Source: PALSA-693 sp963781155 (lineage in GTDB: Bacteria; Actinomycetota; Acidimicrobiia; Acidimicrobiales; Palsa-688). From it: a stretch of DNA of 64,000 bases. Both the position numbers and the translations under genes were made by a program. A model generated the notes under the pieces. The model was not told the DNA's origin. It saw only the letters and a list, made by a program, of their open reading frames with translations, and searched no databases. Position 1 is the first letter of the stretch, and the number at the start of each line of letters is the position of its first letter. The DNA lies in the NCBI GenBank assembly GCA_963781155.1, contig CAWAEC010000012.1:248001-312000 (forward strand), in the 5' to 3' direction. This document shows positions 1 to 8,851 of this stretch, piece by piece.

Positions 1-616
1 CAATCGACTCGTAGTGGATCCGGGCCGCCTCGAGCTTCGTGAAAACGTCCTCGTAGCCGGTCGCTCTACCTTCGGGATCGACATACACGAGAGCTCCGGT
101 CACGAAGAACAACGTGATCATCTCGATCACTTCCTCGTCGACCACGAGCGTGTGCACCTCGCCCGGAGGCTCGAAGGCGTAGCCGCCCTCGGCCGCAACC
201 CAATCATGCTCGAGATAGCGCCAGCGACCCTTGAGGACCATGGCGTGGACGGGACCCGCGTGGCGGTGGCGCGACAGCACACCCGAGCGGCGAACTCGGA
301 GCAGATTGACGTAGTAGCCCTGGCTCACCCCGAACAGCAGCGACCGGAACGACACGCTGTCCGATTGCGGAACCCACAGCCGATCATCATCTGGGAGCAG
401 GTCTTCCACCACCAAGTCCGGGACCATCCCGAACGGCATATCGAACCGGTAGGGCGTCGCGGCAACATCGGCAGGGACAGGATCAGGGCGGCCGAGCTGC
501 GCAGGGGCAGGCACAACGCGCATGTCAAGACTAGCCATACCCCATGCTGCGCTGCGGCCAGCCACGGCGTCAAGATCAGCCCACGGCCAGAGCGCGCAGT
601 CGTTCTCGGCAGTCAT
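1..616 (-). CDS. Cupin-domain dioxygenase-like protein (3' end outside window)
   Basis: The reverse strand stays open to the window edge, so the C-terminus is missing. The product resembles 2,4'-dihydroxyacetophenone dioxygenase-type cupins. It has a conserved lead-in (EDLLPDDDRLWVPQ), a first cupin motif with HRH followed by a Glu-less strand (SRHRHAGPVHAMVLKGRW), and a second motif with GEVHTL, which would supply a further metal-ligand His. ATG 616 has a weak GGTGG upstream and overlaps the end of the upstream regulator gene by 41 bases. ATG 538 is an alternative start that gives a shorter N-terminus. The overlap suggests co-transcription with the regulator. The substrate is unknown. Confidence 0.72.
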   Translation of the reverse strand, partial: MTAENDCALWPWADLDAVAGRSAAWGMASLDMRVVPAPAQLGRPDPVPADVAATPYRFDMPFGMVPDLVVEDLLPDDDRLWVPQSDSVSFRSLLFGVSQGYYVNLLRVRRSGVLSRHRHAGPVHAMVLKGRWRYLEHDWVAAEGGYAFEPPGEVHTLVVDEEVIEMITLFFVTGALVYVDPEGRATGYEDVFTKLEAARIHYESI

Positions 617-1418
617 CGTCCACCGGTCGGTGGATCATCAGTGTCAACGAGGGCCGCTCCACGGGGCGGAGCTGAGTGAGGCGGGTTCGCAGTGTACCGA
701 CCTCCGGATGGCGGACCACCTCTACTCGCCCGGCAAAGCGCTGGACCCGGTGCAGCGCCCAGGACTCTCGGAAGTCGGCACTAACCGCTGACAGATCATC
801 CGTGAGCGCTCGGAATCGTTGGTCGGTCTGATGGCGGCCGGCCTCGGCTCGGAAGCGGGCGACGAGGCGATGCCGTTCCTGCTTCCAGTCCGTGACACGC
901 TCGCGGACCTCCGGGCAGGTGAAAAACATCCATAAGGCATTCTTACGCTCGGGCTCGAGGACGGCCGGGTCGACGAAGAGGCGCTGGTACGACCTGTTCC
1001 ACGCCACGAAGTCGAAAGCGGGAGTGACCAGGTAGGCAGGCGACGGCAGAAGATCATCGATCAAGCTGAGGAGGTTGGCGTCTGGTTTCTCGGAGCGATT
1101 GGCAGCCTCCGCCACGGGAGTCCCGCCCAAGCGGCGTAGGTGCCGGCGGGTCTCCTCATCGAATTGCAGTGCCCGGGCCAGCGCGTCGAGTACCTCGGCA
1201 CTGGGCCGAACGTCGCGGCCTTGCTCGAGCCACGTGTACCAAGTCACACTCACGCCGGCCAGATCCGCCACTTCATGGCGACGCAAACCAGGGACCCGAC
1301 GCCGCTCGCGCCGCGCCAAGCCAACCTGCTCGGGCTGGAGGCGTTCCCGACCAGCCCGCAGAAACTCTGCCAATTCACCTCGAGCAACAACCTCAACTTT
1401 TGTGCCCACCCGGAGCAT
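576..1418 (-). CDS. XRE-family regulator with MmyB-type ligand-binding domain
   Basis: 280 aa. An N-terminal helix-turn-helix (about residues 10-75) carries the family block RRVPGLRRHEVADLAGVS followed by WYTWLEQGRD. The C-terminal MmyB/MltR domain contains DFVAWNRSYQRLF and ends with a strand-rich stretch after HPEVGTL. Proteins of this family are PAS-like ligand-binding repressors or activators, often divergent to a short-chain dehydrogenase or other oxidoreductase. Here the divergent neighbour is an acyl-CoA-dehydrogenase-like oxidase 88 bases away. ATG 1418 was chosen because the HTH begins soon after it and a palindrome lies just upstream. Longer in-frame extensions run through the divergent gene and look antisense. 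Confidence 0.88.
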   Translation of the reverse strand: MLRVGTKVEVVARGELAEFLRAGRERLQPEQVGLARRERRRVPGLRRHEVADLAGVSVTWYTWLEQGRDVRPSAEVLDALARALQFDEETRRHLRRLGGTPVAEAANRSEKPDANLLSLIDDLLPSPAYLVTPAFDFVAWNRSYQRLFVDPAVLEPERKNALWMFFTCPEVRERVTDWKQERHRLVARFRAEAGRHQTDQRFRALTDDLSAVSADFRESWALHRVQRFAGRVEVVRHPEVGTLRTRLTQLRPVERPSLTLMIHRPVDDDCRERLRALAVG

Positions 1419-1421
1419 AGT

Positions 1422-1439
1422 AGTACCGGTACTAGTACC
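1422..1439. promoter_or_regulatory. Overlapping palindromes between divergent regulator and oxidase
   Basis: Two perfect overlapping 12-bp palindromes, AGTACCGGTACT (1422-1433) and GGTACTAGTACC (1428-1439), lie 4 bases upstream of the regulator ATG. The core TACTAGTAC is also found upstream of the second MmyB regulator near 9.73 kb. An operator for the adjacent MmyB protein is an inference. Confidence 0.55.
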
Positions 1440-1506
1440 AGCAGACTTCTGGTCCGCATCGTTGCGATCGACCAAGCTGCAAGGGTGCCGTTCAGGGGAG
1501 CAGAGG

Positions 1507-2766
1507 ATGACTGACAAGTTGCAACTCTTGAGCGCGCCCGGTGCGGGCTCGGTTGACCCTCGTGCAGCCGGCGGCGGGTCGGATCCCTTGGGGCTGGCCC
1601 TTACTGTGGCCCCGGTGATTCGAGAGTCAGCGACCCACAGCGAGCTCCTCGGCACAATGGCACCGGAGGCCATCGCCGCAGTATGCGACACCGGGTTGTT
1701 CTGGCTGATCGTCCCGAAGTCGTGCGGTGGTATGGGCGCCGACGCAGTCCAACTATTGACCGTCGTGGAGGCACTGGCTCGGGCCGACGGTTCCTCCGGG
1801 TGGACTGTGATGGCCAACGCGCTCATCACAGGCCTGGCCGCCGCCTTCTGCTCGGACGAGGCGGTCGACGAGATGTTCGGCGAACACTCCCGACCCATTA
1901 TGGCCGGCATGCTGGGACCTGGCGGGACCGCCATCGAGGTCGAGGGGGGACTGGTCGGGAGCGGCAACTACAGCTTCGGGAGCGGAGCCGGCCACGCCGA
2001 CTGGCTCGGTGCCGGCATGATCGTCAGCGACGACGGTCGTCCTCGGACTCTTCCCTCGGGGGACGTCGACGTTCGGGTCTGCCTGGTCCCCCGATCGGCC
2101 GTGGAGCTGCGCGGCAACTGGGACACTATGGGTCTGGCGGGCACGGGCAGCTACGACTATGGAGTAGCAGAACGCTTCATCCCAGAGGGCTTCACCTTCG
2201 GGCGGAGCGCGACGCAGGCACGACGCGGCGGCCCGCTCTTCGAGATCGGGATCCCCGGATTCGCGTGCGCCGGCCACTCCGCGGTAGCGCTCGGTATAAC
2301 CGCTCGCGCCCTCGAAGAGATCGCGGGGCTAGCAGGCCGGAAGAAGCGGCCAGGATACTCAGGCACCATCGCCGAGCATTCGCTGTTCCGTCAGGAATTC
2401 AGCCGGCACGAAGCCGCCTATCAAGCGATGCGCTCGTACACCTTCGAGGTCTACCGCCAGGCCCAAGCCGTCCTCTCGTCCGGAGGAGCACTGACTGACG
2501 AGCTCCGCCAGCGGTTTCGCCAGTCCGCCACCTATGTCCACACAACCGCAGCTGACATCGTCCGGTTCTGCTACACGTGGGGCGGCTCGGACGCACTCCG
2601 CAACCCCAGCGCCCTGGGACGGTGTATGCGAGACATAAGCGGCGCCACACAGCACGTGTTCGTCGATCCCGTGACCATGGTCGACGCCGCGCCCAGCCTC
2701 ATCGCCCACTGGGCGGAGGACGCCCACGACCCAGCCTGCCGGTGGGTCAACTCCCCGCACGCCTGA
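1507..2766 (+). CDS. Acyl-CoA dehydrogenase-like flavoprotein (HsaA/DszC-type oxidase family)
   Basis: 419 aa, start ATG 1507 with GGGGAG about 7 bases upstream. N-terminal helical domain, central beta domain (GNYSFGSGAGHADWLGAG) and a C-terminal four-helix domain ending in the family-typical RCMRDISGATQHVFVDP. This arrangement fits the ACAD_2 C-terminal group, which includes the flavin-dependent monooxygenases HsaA and DszC that use reduced flavin from a partner reductase. The catalytic Glu of true acyl-CoA dehydrogenases is not evident, which favours the monooxygenase side. No flavin reductase is adjacent. Expression is probably controlled by the divergent MmyB regulator. Confidence 0.85.
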   Translation: MTDKLQLLSAPGAGSVDPRAAGGGSDPLGLALTVAPVIRESATHSELLGTMAPEAIAAVCDTGLFWLIVPKSCGGMGADAVQLLTVVEALARADGSSGWTVMANALITGLAAAFCSDEAVDEMFGEHSRPIMAGMLGPGGTAIEVEGGLVGSGNYSFGSGAGHADWLGAGMIVSDDGRPRTLPSGDVDVRVCLVPRSAVELRGNWDTMGLAGTGSYDYGVAERFIPEGFTFGRSATQARRGGPLFEIGIPGFACAGHSAVALGITARALEEIAGLAGRKKRPGYSGTIAEHSLFRQEFSRHEAAYQAMRSYTFEVYRQAQAVLSSGGALTDELRQRFRQSATYVHTTAADIVRFCYTWGGSDALRNPSALGRCMRDISGATQHVFVDPVTMVDAAPSLIAHWAEDAHDPACRWVNSPHA

Positions 2767-2907
2767 CCACACGCGCCGCCAGAACTCAAGTCATCTCATC
2801 GCCCGTGTAACCGAACGTCCCGATGCGGTGAGCTGGCGCAGCACCTCGTCGGATTTTGCCAGCAGCTCTCAAAGGCCCGCTGAGACGACGCCTTCCGGCC
2901 GGGGTCA

Positions 2908-3225
2908 TTCCTCATGAACCCGGCCGAAATCGAGCGCTGCCTCTTGGAGCACCCGGCGGTCGCTGGTGACAAGGTTGTCGCCGCGGGCAAGCCGAACCGG
3001 GTTTGCTCGCAGTGGCCCTCGTCGCCCTCTCGGCATGGACCAACGAGGCAAACTTGATCGCCTTTTGCCGAAGCGTCTCGAAACTACAAGGTCCGGGCGA
3101 GTGTTGTCCTTGACGCGTCCCGTAATTGTTGTCGCCGCGAAGGGGGTCGAGATCAAGAAGACGGACCTGCTTTGGCGGGCCGCCGAGCTTGTCGCGGTTC
3201 ATGCCCGAACAGCTGGGTGACCCTC
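2908..3225 (+). pseudogene. Remnant of acyl-CoA ligase (AMP-binding C-terminal domain)
   Basis: Fragments of the C-terminal domain of an ANL-superfamily ligase appear in order but in different frames. NPAEIERCLLEHPAVAG starts near 2914. VALVALSAW and a LIAFCR segment follow near 3010-3070, then NYKVRASVVLDA near 3085-3115 and VEIKKTDLLWRAAEL near 3147-3190. In intact enzymes the last piece carries the catalytic Lys. At least three frame changes separate the pieces, and the N-terminal about 400 residues are absent. It lies directly after the oxidase gene, so it may once have belonged to the same pathway. Confidence 0.7.
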
Positions 3226-3305
3226 CCGGCCTCGATGAGAGGATCGAGAACTGGTCGAGCCGCGGGAGAGCGGTCGTCGTCCCACTCGCGGCCGGGGACC
3301 TGTGC

Positions 3306-4118
3306 CTACGCCGGCATGCGGGGGGATGTCCGCTCCGCCTGGTCGAATCCCTCCATCAGCATCTCATGACGTCCCTCGACTTCGGAGCGCCCGGCCCGGT
3401 GGGGGAAAATGTACATGCGTCCCTCGCGGATGGCGTGAACAACCTCAGCGGCGACGGGTTCTGGAGTGAGCAGATTGTGTTCGTACCACGCGGCACTGGG
3501 CATAGCGAAGGAAGTGACCTTCTTGGGATCGGCGACAGTGAACCCGGGGCAGAGCACCGACACACCGATCCCGTGCTCCGCAAGAGACGGCGCCATCACC
3601 TCGGTTAGGCCGACGACGGCGAACTTGGCGGTCACGTAGGGAGCGTTCAGCATCCTCAGATCGGCGCGTCCCACTCCTGACATCGAGGAAGTGTTGACGA
3701 TGTGCCGATCCCCTCCTTGGGCCAAGAGCCGGGGTAGGAAAGTCAGGACGCCGTTGAGAACGCCGTCGAATTGAACCGACAGGACCCGGTCCCAATCCGC
3801 ACGGGTGAGGTCGACGAATGGCTTGAGCACCGCGGTGCCGGCGTTGTTGCAGAGAACGTTCACGGCTCCGAAGGCCTGGTACGACGCATCCGCAAGCACC
3901 TCCATCGATGCCGGGTCAGTAACGTCGGTACGCACCGCGATCGCTTTGGTACCGATCGCCTCCACCTCAGAGGCTGTTGCCTCGGCGGCCTCTGCGTTGA
4001 GGTCCGCAACCACGACGTTCATGCCCTCCTTCGCGAAGGCTCTCGCCATTCCGCGGCCCAAGAGCCCGCCACCCCCGGTAATGACCGCGCAGCGTCCATC
4101 GAAGTCCTGCATCGTCAT
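3306..4118 (-). CDS. Short-chain dehydrogenase/reductase
   Basis: 270 aa classical SDR. It has a Rossmann motif TGGGGLLGRGMA (residues about 15-26), an acidic residue ending beta-2 (VVVADLN, suggesting NAD preference), NNAG, active-site Ser in NTSSMSG and the YVTAK pair (Tyr and Lys). The C-terminal region ends with a long helix typical of NAD(P)-dependent alcohol dehydrogenases of this type. ATG 4118 overlaps the upstream TGA as ATGA, so it is translationally coupled to the amidohydrolase gene. ATG 4112 has the better-spaced GAGG and may be used instead. Substrate unknown. Confidence 0.9.
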   Translation of the reverse strand: MTMQDFDGRCAVITGGGGLLGRGMARAFAKEGMNVVVADLNAEAAEATASEVEAIGTKAIAVRTDVTDPASMEVLADASYQAFGAVNVLCNNAGTAVLKPFVDLTRADWDRVLSVQFDGVLNGVLTFLPRLLAQGGDRHIVNTSSMSGVGRADLRMLNAPYVTAKFAVVGLTEVMAPSLAEHGIGVSVLCPGFTVADPKKVTSFAMPSAAWYEHNLLTPEPVAAEVVHAIREGRMYIFPHRAGRSEVEGRHEMLMEGFDQAERTSPRMPA

Positions 4119-4984
4119 ACCTCGATCCCTAGGAGCCGGGCGGGGTTGGCGCTTACCATCGTCTCGAGGTCGCGCTCGGCGACGCCCTCTGCCCATAGCG
4201 CTTCCAGGAAATCGCGCAGACCGGCCGCTGGACGGGGCACGACAGTGCTCCACCCGTAGTCTGTCGACAGGGTGCAGCGCGCCTGGCCGATTCCGGCGAT
4301 CATCGAGGCCATCTCGGTGGTCGATTTGCCCTTCACGCCGAAGAGGTCGTGGCAGGTGAGAGCGGTCAGCTCGATCGTCCCACCAAGGTCGGCCAGCTCT
4401 TGGCACTGCGAGGAAGTCAGCTTCGGTCCGGCCAGCTCCTCACCGGCATGGGTGACGAGCACGTTCCCCTCGGAAGCCAGCTCCCTGACCACCGAGTAGT
4501 GCTCTTCCGCCGACACGTGGCCAGTGGCAAGCATGGCTTCCTTCTCCTTGATGAGACCGAACATCTCTCGAACTTCGCTCCGCAACCGCCCCTCGTCGTC
4601 GACCACCTTCAGGCCGGCTCCTTTGATGTTGGCCCGGTTGGCGTTGGACACGTCTTGGTGGCTGTGAAGGGTGGGAAGCCAGACGATCTCGGCACCCAGG
4701 GCAAGGGCTGCTTCGACTGCTTCGACGTTGAGCCCACCCGACGGAAAGTCGGTGTATATCCCACCGAACACCCTCAAGCCCGGTATCGCTTCCGAAAGGG
4801 TCGCAGCCAAGGCGGGAGACGCGAAGCTGTGGGATTTCAGGACCAGGGCGGCTAGGCCGCTCGCAGCCGCCTCTCTGCTTGCTTCGAGGGCGGTGACTCC
4901 ATGACCCGAGGCGGCATCGAGGGTGCCTCCCATCGTGTCAGGCCCATAATGGCAATGAAGATCGATTGCGTTGGCGATCTGCAC
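4115..4984 (-). CDS. DUF6282-type amidohydrolase-like protein
   Basis: 289 aa from GTG 4984, which has a strong AGGAGG seven bases upstream; a longer in-frame reading lacks any such signal. Metal-binding signature AIDLHCHYGPD at the N-terminus, then KSHSFAS, GGIYTD, LPTLHS, THAGEE and a terminal DYGW motif, giving the His/Asp set of a TIM-barrel amidohydrolase. DUF6282 proteins have no firmly assigned substrate. The 4-base overlap with the SDR suggests that the two act on the same compound. Confidence 0.82.
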   Translation of the reverse strand: MQIANAIDLHCHYGPDTMGGTLDAASGHGVTALEASREAAASGLAALVLKSHSFASPALAATLSEAIPGLRVFGGIYTDFPSGGLNVEAVEAALALGAEIVWLPTLHSHQDVSNANRANIKGAGLKVVDDEGRLRSEVREMFGLIKEKEAMLATGHVSAEEHYSVVRELASEGNVLVTHAGEELAGPKLTSSQCQELADLGGTIELTALTCHDLFGVKGKSTTEMASMIAGIGQARCTLSTDYGWSTVVPRPAAGLRDFLEALWAEGVAERDLETMVSANPARLLGIEV

Positions 4985-5097
4985 GCGAGAACCTCCTGGG
5001 AGAGAGACGAGGGTTAGGGCAATCTGGAACGGCCCCGATTCGAAAAGGCCCAAATTAGTGCCAACCTCGAGTGCGTCGGACAAGCCGGTCACGGCAT

Positions 5098-5349
5098 CTA
5101 TGAACCGCCGCAACTCACCCGGGATGTCCGGGCCGGCCGGCTGAAATTCCGGCGCCCGCTGCCTCCTGGGCCGAAAGACCTTCCACCGGTCCACTCACCG
5201 CGCATGCTTGCAATCACGATTCCATTCTTGGCCAGCGCCGCCCGCACCGAGGCGTTCGCAGCGGAACTGGCCAACACGTTCATGCGCAATACCAATACGG
5301 CGACGAGCGCCAAGCCAGTACTGAGAATCAGTCGGCCGATGTTGGACAC
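5098..5349 (-). CDS. Small hypothetical membrane protein
   Basis: 83 aa from GTG 5349, preceded by GAGGAGG about eight bases away. Residues 5-28 form one hydrophobic segment (LILSTGLALVAVLVL); the remainder is basic and low in hydrophobic residues. It lies 113 bases upstream of the amidohydrolase on the same strand and could be the first gene of that operon. No family recognised. The C-terminal half may be non-authentic sequence after a frameshift. Confidence 0.35.
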   Translation of the reverse strand: MSNIGRLILSTGLALVAVLVLRMNVLASSAANASVRAALAKNGIVIASMRGEWTGGRSFGPGGSGRRNFSRPARTSRVSCGGS

Positions 5350-6133
5350 TCCGCACCCCTCCTCTGCGAGGATTGTTTTCACTCGAGGGCTGCAGTGGCA
5401 ACTTCCAATAGGTGCCCCCTCACTGTTTGTTTGGGGAGCGCTCAGCGTCTGAAGTGCCCTTTGATCGCATCAAGGCACGCAGACCGTTGCGCCAGACCCG
5501 GTCAAGACCTCGACCGGCCTGCTGGTCCATCAGAGCGAACGCCAACACTGATGGCTGGCTGCCGGTCCCTAGCAACAGCTTGCGGGTGGAAACGGGCGCG
5601 GCATACAGCCACGGGGCGTGGTCTGCCATCCGGGCTCGACGGGTCCGCAGGTATGCCAACGGCTCGGCCGGCCGGGTCGGGTTTGGGCCAGCAAGTCACC
5701 AAGGTGAGCAGATCGACGAGGAGTTCCACCAATCCGATCCGAGACTCAGGTGGCAATTCCACTCCTGCGGTGTTGGCGATCACGTCGGCTAGAGCCTCGC
5801 CGAGCTCCCACCAGTCATCGGTCAACGCGACGATCACGACGCCACCCTCGACAGGTCCCCCATCGGATGCACACTCTGGCGTCCTTGCTTGCGGCGCTGC
5901 AAACGGGGCCGGCGCCAGCTATCGGCCCTCTCGGTGGCCAACTGCCGCCACCGCTCGGGCAGCCGCCCAGCGCTATTGAGCGTCAACGGCTCGGGTCGGA
6001 TGCGGCGAACGCGATATTTCGTTGTTGGGTGCTTTCTGCTGCCCTTGCCATGTTCGAGGTCCCTACGGGCCTGCCTCAGCCAGGCGGCCGGCCAGCTCTG
6101 GGGGCGATGTCATCCCCAGGCCGCCGGGATACG
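5350..6133. other. 784-base stretch without a supported gene
   Basis: No frame shows a convincing complete gene. On the minus strand an acidic helical segment (about 5700-5840, TDDWWELGEALADVI) stops making sense near 5695. A second helical segment in another frame (about 5420-5660, ending near SKGTSDAERS) follows. The pair could be one frameshifted gene of about 130 codons, but I recognise no family. Confidence 0.3.
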
Positions 6134-6158
6134 GACATGCAACACAAGGTTGCATGTC
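6134..6158. promoter_or_regulatory. Perfect inverted repeat, probable ArsR operator
   Basis: GACATGCAAC and GTTGCATGTC form 10-bp perfect arms around the 5-base spacer ACAAG. It ends 51 bases before the first gene of an operon that encodes an ArsR-type repressor. A half-site GTTGCA recurs at 6182-6187. A possible promoter, TTGCAT (6150) and TACCTT (6174), would place the palindrome over the -35 box, as expected for repression. Confidence 0.75.
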
Positions 6159-6209
6159 TCTATCCTGATGTGCTACCTTTGGTTGCAGATGGAGGCCGAC
6201 AGGAGGACC

Positions 6210-6662
6210 ATGGCGAACTTCGAGATAGAGCGGGAGGTCGTGATCGACGCTCCGGTGGACGTGGTCTGGCGCACGATCACCGAGCCCGACCAGATCAGCC
6301 GGTGGTTCGCCGACCGGGTGGAGCTGGTGGCCGAGCCGGGCGGACACGGCGCCATGTACTTCGGGGACGAGGGCGAGGGCGGCCCGCTCGTCGTCGAGGT
6401 GGTGGAGCCGCCGTGCCGCTTCTCGTTCCGGTGGAACCACCCGGCCGGCGAGGAGCCCGTCGCCGACAACTCGCTGCTCGTTGAGTTCACGCTCGCCGCC
6501 GAAGGGAGGGAGCGGACCCGGCTGCGGGTGGTGGAATGCGGCCTCGACCGGCTCGCCTGGCCGGACGTCGAGAAGGAGCGCTACGCCGGGGAGCACAACG
6601 GCGGCTGGGCCACCTTCCTGGGGAGCCTGGCCGGGTTGCTGGCCGATCGTTCGGAGGGATGA
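6210..6662 (+). CDS. SRPBCC/AHSA1-like protein
   Basis: 150 aa. It has the START-like signature near the N-terminus (REVVIDAPVDVVWRTITEP, then ISRWFAD) and the FRWNHP and EHNGGWATFL motifs of the AHSA1 (Aha1 C-terminal) family. These are small lipid- or ligand-binding cavity proteins, usually paired with ArsR regulators. ATG 6210 follows AGGAGG; an upstream ATG at 6189 is possible. First gene of a four-gene operon and overlapping the next by four bases. Confidence 0.88.
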   Translation: MANFEIEREVVIDAPVDVVWRTITEPDQISRWFADRVELVAEPGGHGAMYFGDEGEGGPLVVEVVEPPCRFSFRWNHPAGEEPVADNSLLVEFTLAAEGRERTRLRVVECGLDRLAWPDVEKERYAGEHNGGWATFLGSLAGLLADRSEG

Positions 6663-7015
6663 GCACGGCGACCGACGACGAGCTGTGGTCGGCCATCGCC
6701 GACCCGTCCCGCCGCCGGGTCCTCGACCTCCTGGTGGACGGGGGTGAGGCGAGCGCCAGCGCCCTGGCCGGGCTTGTCCCGTTCACCCGCCAGGCGGTGT
6801 CGAAGCACCTGGCGGTACTGGAGCGGAGCGGGCTCATCAGTCGTCGTAAACGGGGCCGCGAGGTGCTCTACCGGGTGGAGACAAATCGCCTGGACCAGGC
6901 GACAAACGCGATGGCCGAGCTCGCCCAGAAGTGGGACCGGCGGCTCGACCGGATCAAAAGACTCAGCGAAGTAGCGCACGCACGAAACAAGAAGAGAAAC
7001 GGAGACCAGGCATGA
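6659..7015 (+). CDS. ArsR-family transcriptional regulator
   Basis: 118 aa winged helix protein: DPSRRRVLDLL, recognition helix FTRQAVSKHLAVLERSGLI and wing KRGREVLYRV. No cysteine metal site is visible, so this belongs to the metal-independent ArsR group that accompanies SRPBCC proteins. The start overlaps the SRPBCC stop as ATGA, and its own stop overlaps the next start in the same way. It probably binds the palindrome at 6134-6158 and represses the whole operon. Confidence 0.92.
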   Translation: MSTATDDELWSAIADPSRRRVLDLLVDGGEASASALAGLVPFTRQAVSKHLAVLERSGLISRRKRGREVLYRVETNRLDQATNAMAELAQKWDRRLDRIKRLSEVAHARNKKRNGDQA

Positions 7016-7689
7016 AGACACCCCCGATCGTGTCGAGCGAGGAGTGGGAGGCCGCGCGCCGGGAACTGCTCGTCAAGGAGAAGGCGCTCACCCGCGCCCG
7101 TGACGCGTTGGCCGCCGAGCGGCGGCGGATGCCCTGGCTGGCGGTGGACAAGGAGTACGAGTTCGAGGGGCCCGAGGGGACGGCGAGCCTGCTCGACCTG
7201 TTCGACGGGCGCCGCCAGCTGATCGTCTACCGCGCGTTCTTCGAACCCGGCGTGCACGGGTGGCCGGAGCACGCGTGCATCGGATGCTCCATGGTGGCCG
7301 ATCAGGTGGCCCACGTCGCCCATCTCAATGCCCGCGACACCACGCTCGTGTTCGCGTCGCGTGCGCCCCAGCCCGACATTCAGCGGGTGAAGGCAAGGAT
7401 GGGCTGGAACATCCCGTGGGTCACGATGACCGACGACTTCGACCTGGACCACGACGTGGACGAGTGGCACGGGACGAACGCCTTCATCCGCGATAGCGCC
7501 AAAGTGTTCCGCACCTACTTCATCAACAACCGGGGCGACGAGGCCATGGGGAGCACCTGGAGCTACCTCGACCTGACGGCGCTGGGGCGCCAGGAGACCT
7601 GGGAGGACTCGCCGGAGGGCTACCCCCAGACCCCGCCCTATGCGTGGTGGCTCTGGCACGACGAGCCGCACCAGGCCGAAAACGACTGA
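7012..7689 (+). CDS. DUF899 thioredoxin-like protein
   Basis: 225 aa. It has the DUF899 hallmarks: EEWEAARRELLVKEKALTR at the N-terminus, RMPWLAVDKEYEFEGP, then HACIGCSMVADQV with a CxxC in the thioredoxin-like position, and WNIPWVT. These proteins have a thioredoxin fold and are repeatedly found beside ArsR/SRPBCC pairs; biochemical function unknown. ATGA overlap with the ArsR gene. Confidence 0.9.
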   Translation: MKTPPIVSSEEWEAARRELLVKEKALTRARDALAAERRRMPWLAVDKEYEFEGPEGTASLLDLFDGRRQLIVYRAFFEPGVHGWPEHACIGCSMVADQVAHVAHLNARDTTLVFASRAPQPDIQRVKARMGWNIPWVTMTDDFDLDHDVDEWHGTNAFIRDSAKVFRTYFINNRGDEAMGSTWSYLDLTALGRQETWEDSPEGYPQTPPYAWWLWHDEPHQAEND

Positions 7690-7701
7690 CGAGGAGTTCG
7701 G

Positions 7702-8379
7702 ATGGCACAGAGCCAGGTGCAGGCAACCATGTTCCCGGCGAGGACAGCGGTGACGGCCGCGGTGCTGCTCGGGCTGGCCGGGGCCTGTTGGGTCGTCGCG
7801 ATTCACCAGATGAACGGAATGGACATGGGGACCGGAACGCAACTCGGCTCGTTCGGGTTCTTCATTGCCGTCTGGGTGGCGATGATGGTGGCGATGATGC
7901 TGCCCGGGGCGATCCCCGCCGTGATGCGCCGGGCGAACGCCGGAGGCGGTGCGCGCGCGGTGCCGCTGTTCGTCGGCTCGTACCTGGCTGTCTGGGCACT
8001 GGCGGGTTTGGTGCTGTATGCCTTGTACCGGCCGCACGGGACGGCGGTGGCCGGGGGAGTGGTGATCGCGGTCGGGCTCTACGAGCTGACGCCGCTCAAG
8101 CGGCACTGTCGCCAGCGTTGCCGTGAGAGCGTCCGTTCGGGCGTGGGCTTCGGGATGTACTGCGTGGGCTCGAGCGTCGGCCTGATGCTGATGCTGGTCG
8201 TCCTTGGCGTCATGAGCCTGACGTGGATGGCCGTGGCCACGGTCCTCGTGGTCGGCCAGAAGGTCTTCCCGGCACGCGCGCTGGTCGACGTCCCGCTGGC
8301 GCTGGCGATCGTCGGGCTCGGTATCTTCGTCCTGATGATGCCGTCGGCCCTTCCGGGGCTTACGCCCCCTGCGATGTGA
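7702..8379 (+). CDS. DUF2182 integral membrane protein
   Basis: 225 aa, about six hydrophobic segments. Diagnostic features of DUF2182 (predicted metal-binding membrane proteins) are MNGMDMG, MMVAMMLPGAIP, the loop YELTPLKRHCRQRC with paired Cys and His, and the GMYCVGSSVGLM segment. Starts 12 bases after the DUF899 stop with GAGGAG upstream, completing the operon. Metal handling is a family prediction only. Confidence 0.88.
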   Translation: MAQSQVQATMFPARTAVTAAVLLGLAGACWVVAIHQMNGMDMGTGTQLGSFGFFIAVWVAMMVAMMLPGAIPAVMRRANAGGGARAVPLFVGSYLAVWALAGLVLYALYRPHGTAVAGGVVIAVGLYELTPLKRHCRQRCRESVRSGVGFGMYCVGSSVGLMLMLVVLGVMSLTWMAVATVLVVGQKVFPARALVDVPLALAIVGLGIFVLMMPSALPGLTPPAM

Positions 8380-8851
8380 GGCCTCGAAGCGTCCGCGTCA
8401 GAGCTTCATCGTCGGGTGCGGCTCGATGATTACGTCGCGGTTCGAAGTCGTTTGAGCACCCGGTTCTCTCTTCCATACGAGAACGAGTACGGCGTCGCCT
8501 TGGATAACCCGCTCCAAGACGTCGCCGCCGGGGAGGCTGCACGGGAGTCGCGCCACTCATCCACTCGCTTGGTCGCTCGACGGGGTCGGCGTCGCTCTAG
8601 ATCCCAGACGCGGGGCCCCCTCGTGGGCCCGGAAAGAGGATCGGACGACCTACCTCGAGCGATGTGATCAACGATGTGGCGTGGTCTGCAGCGTGCACGC
8701 CTCCAAAATGATGATTGTGAGTGTCGGCAACTCAGAACGGCATCCGCACGTACCCGACGGGTTTCGGCGGGTTGGTCGTCGCCGCCCTCAGGGGGAAGCT
8801 TCTGGAGCTATGTCGTGAAAACCCGGCGCCCGGACGGCGAAGCCGCGGTGG
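8380..8851. other. Intergenic stretch without a supported gene
   Basis: 472 bases. The only suggestive frame is a 50-odd-codon minus-strand reading (stop at 8398-8400, ending PHPTMKL) with no ribosome binding site and no recognised family. It could be the tail of a lost gene. The rest shows nothing I can support. Confidence 0.3.
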
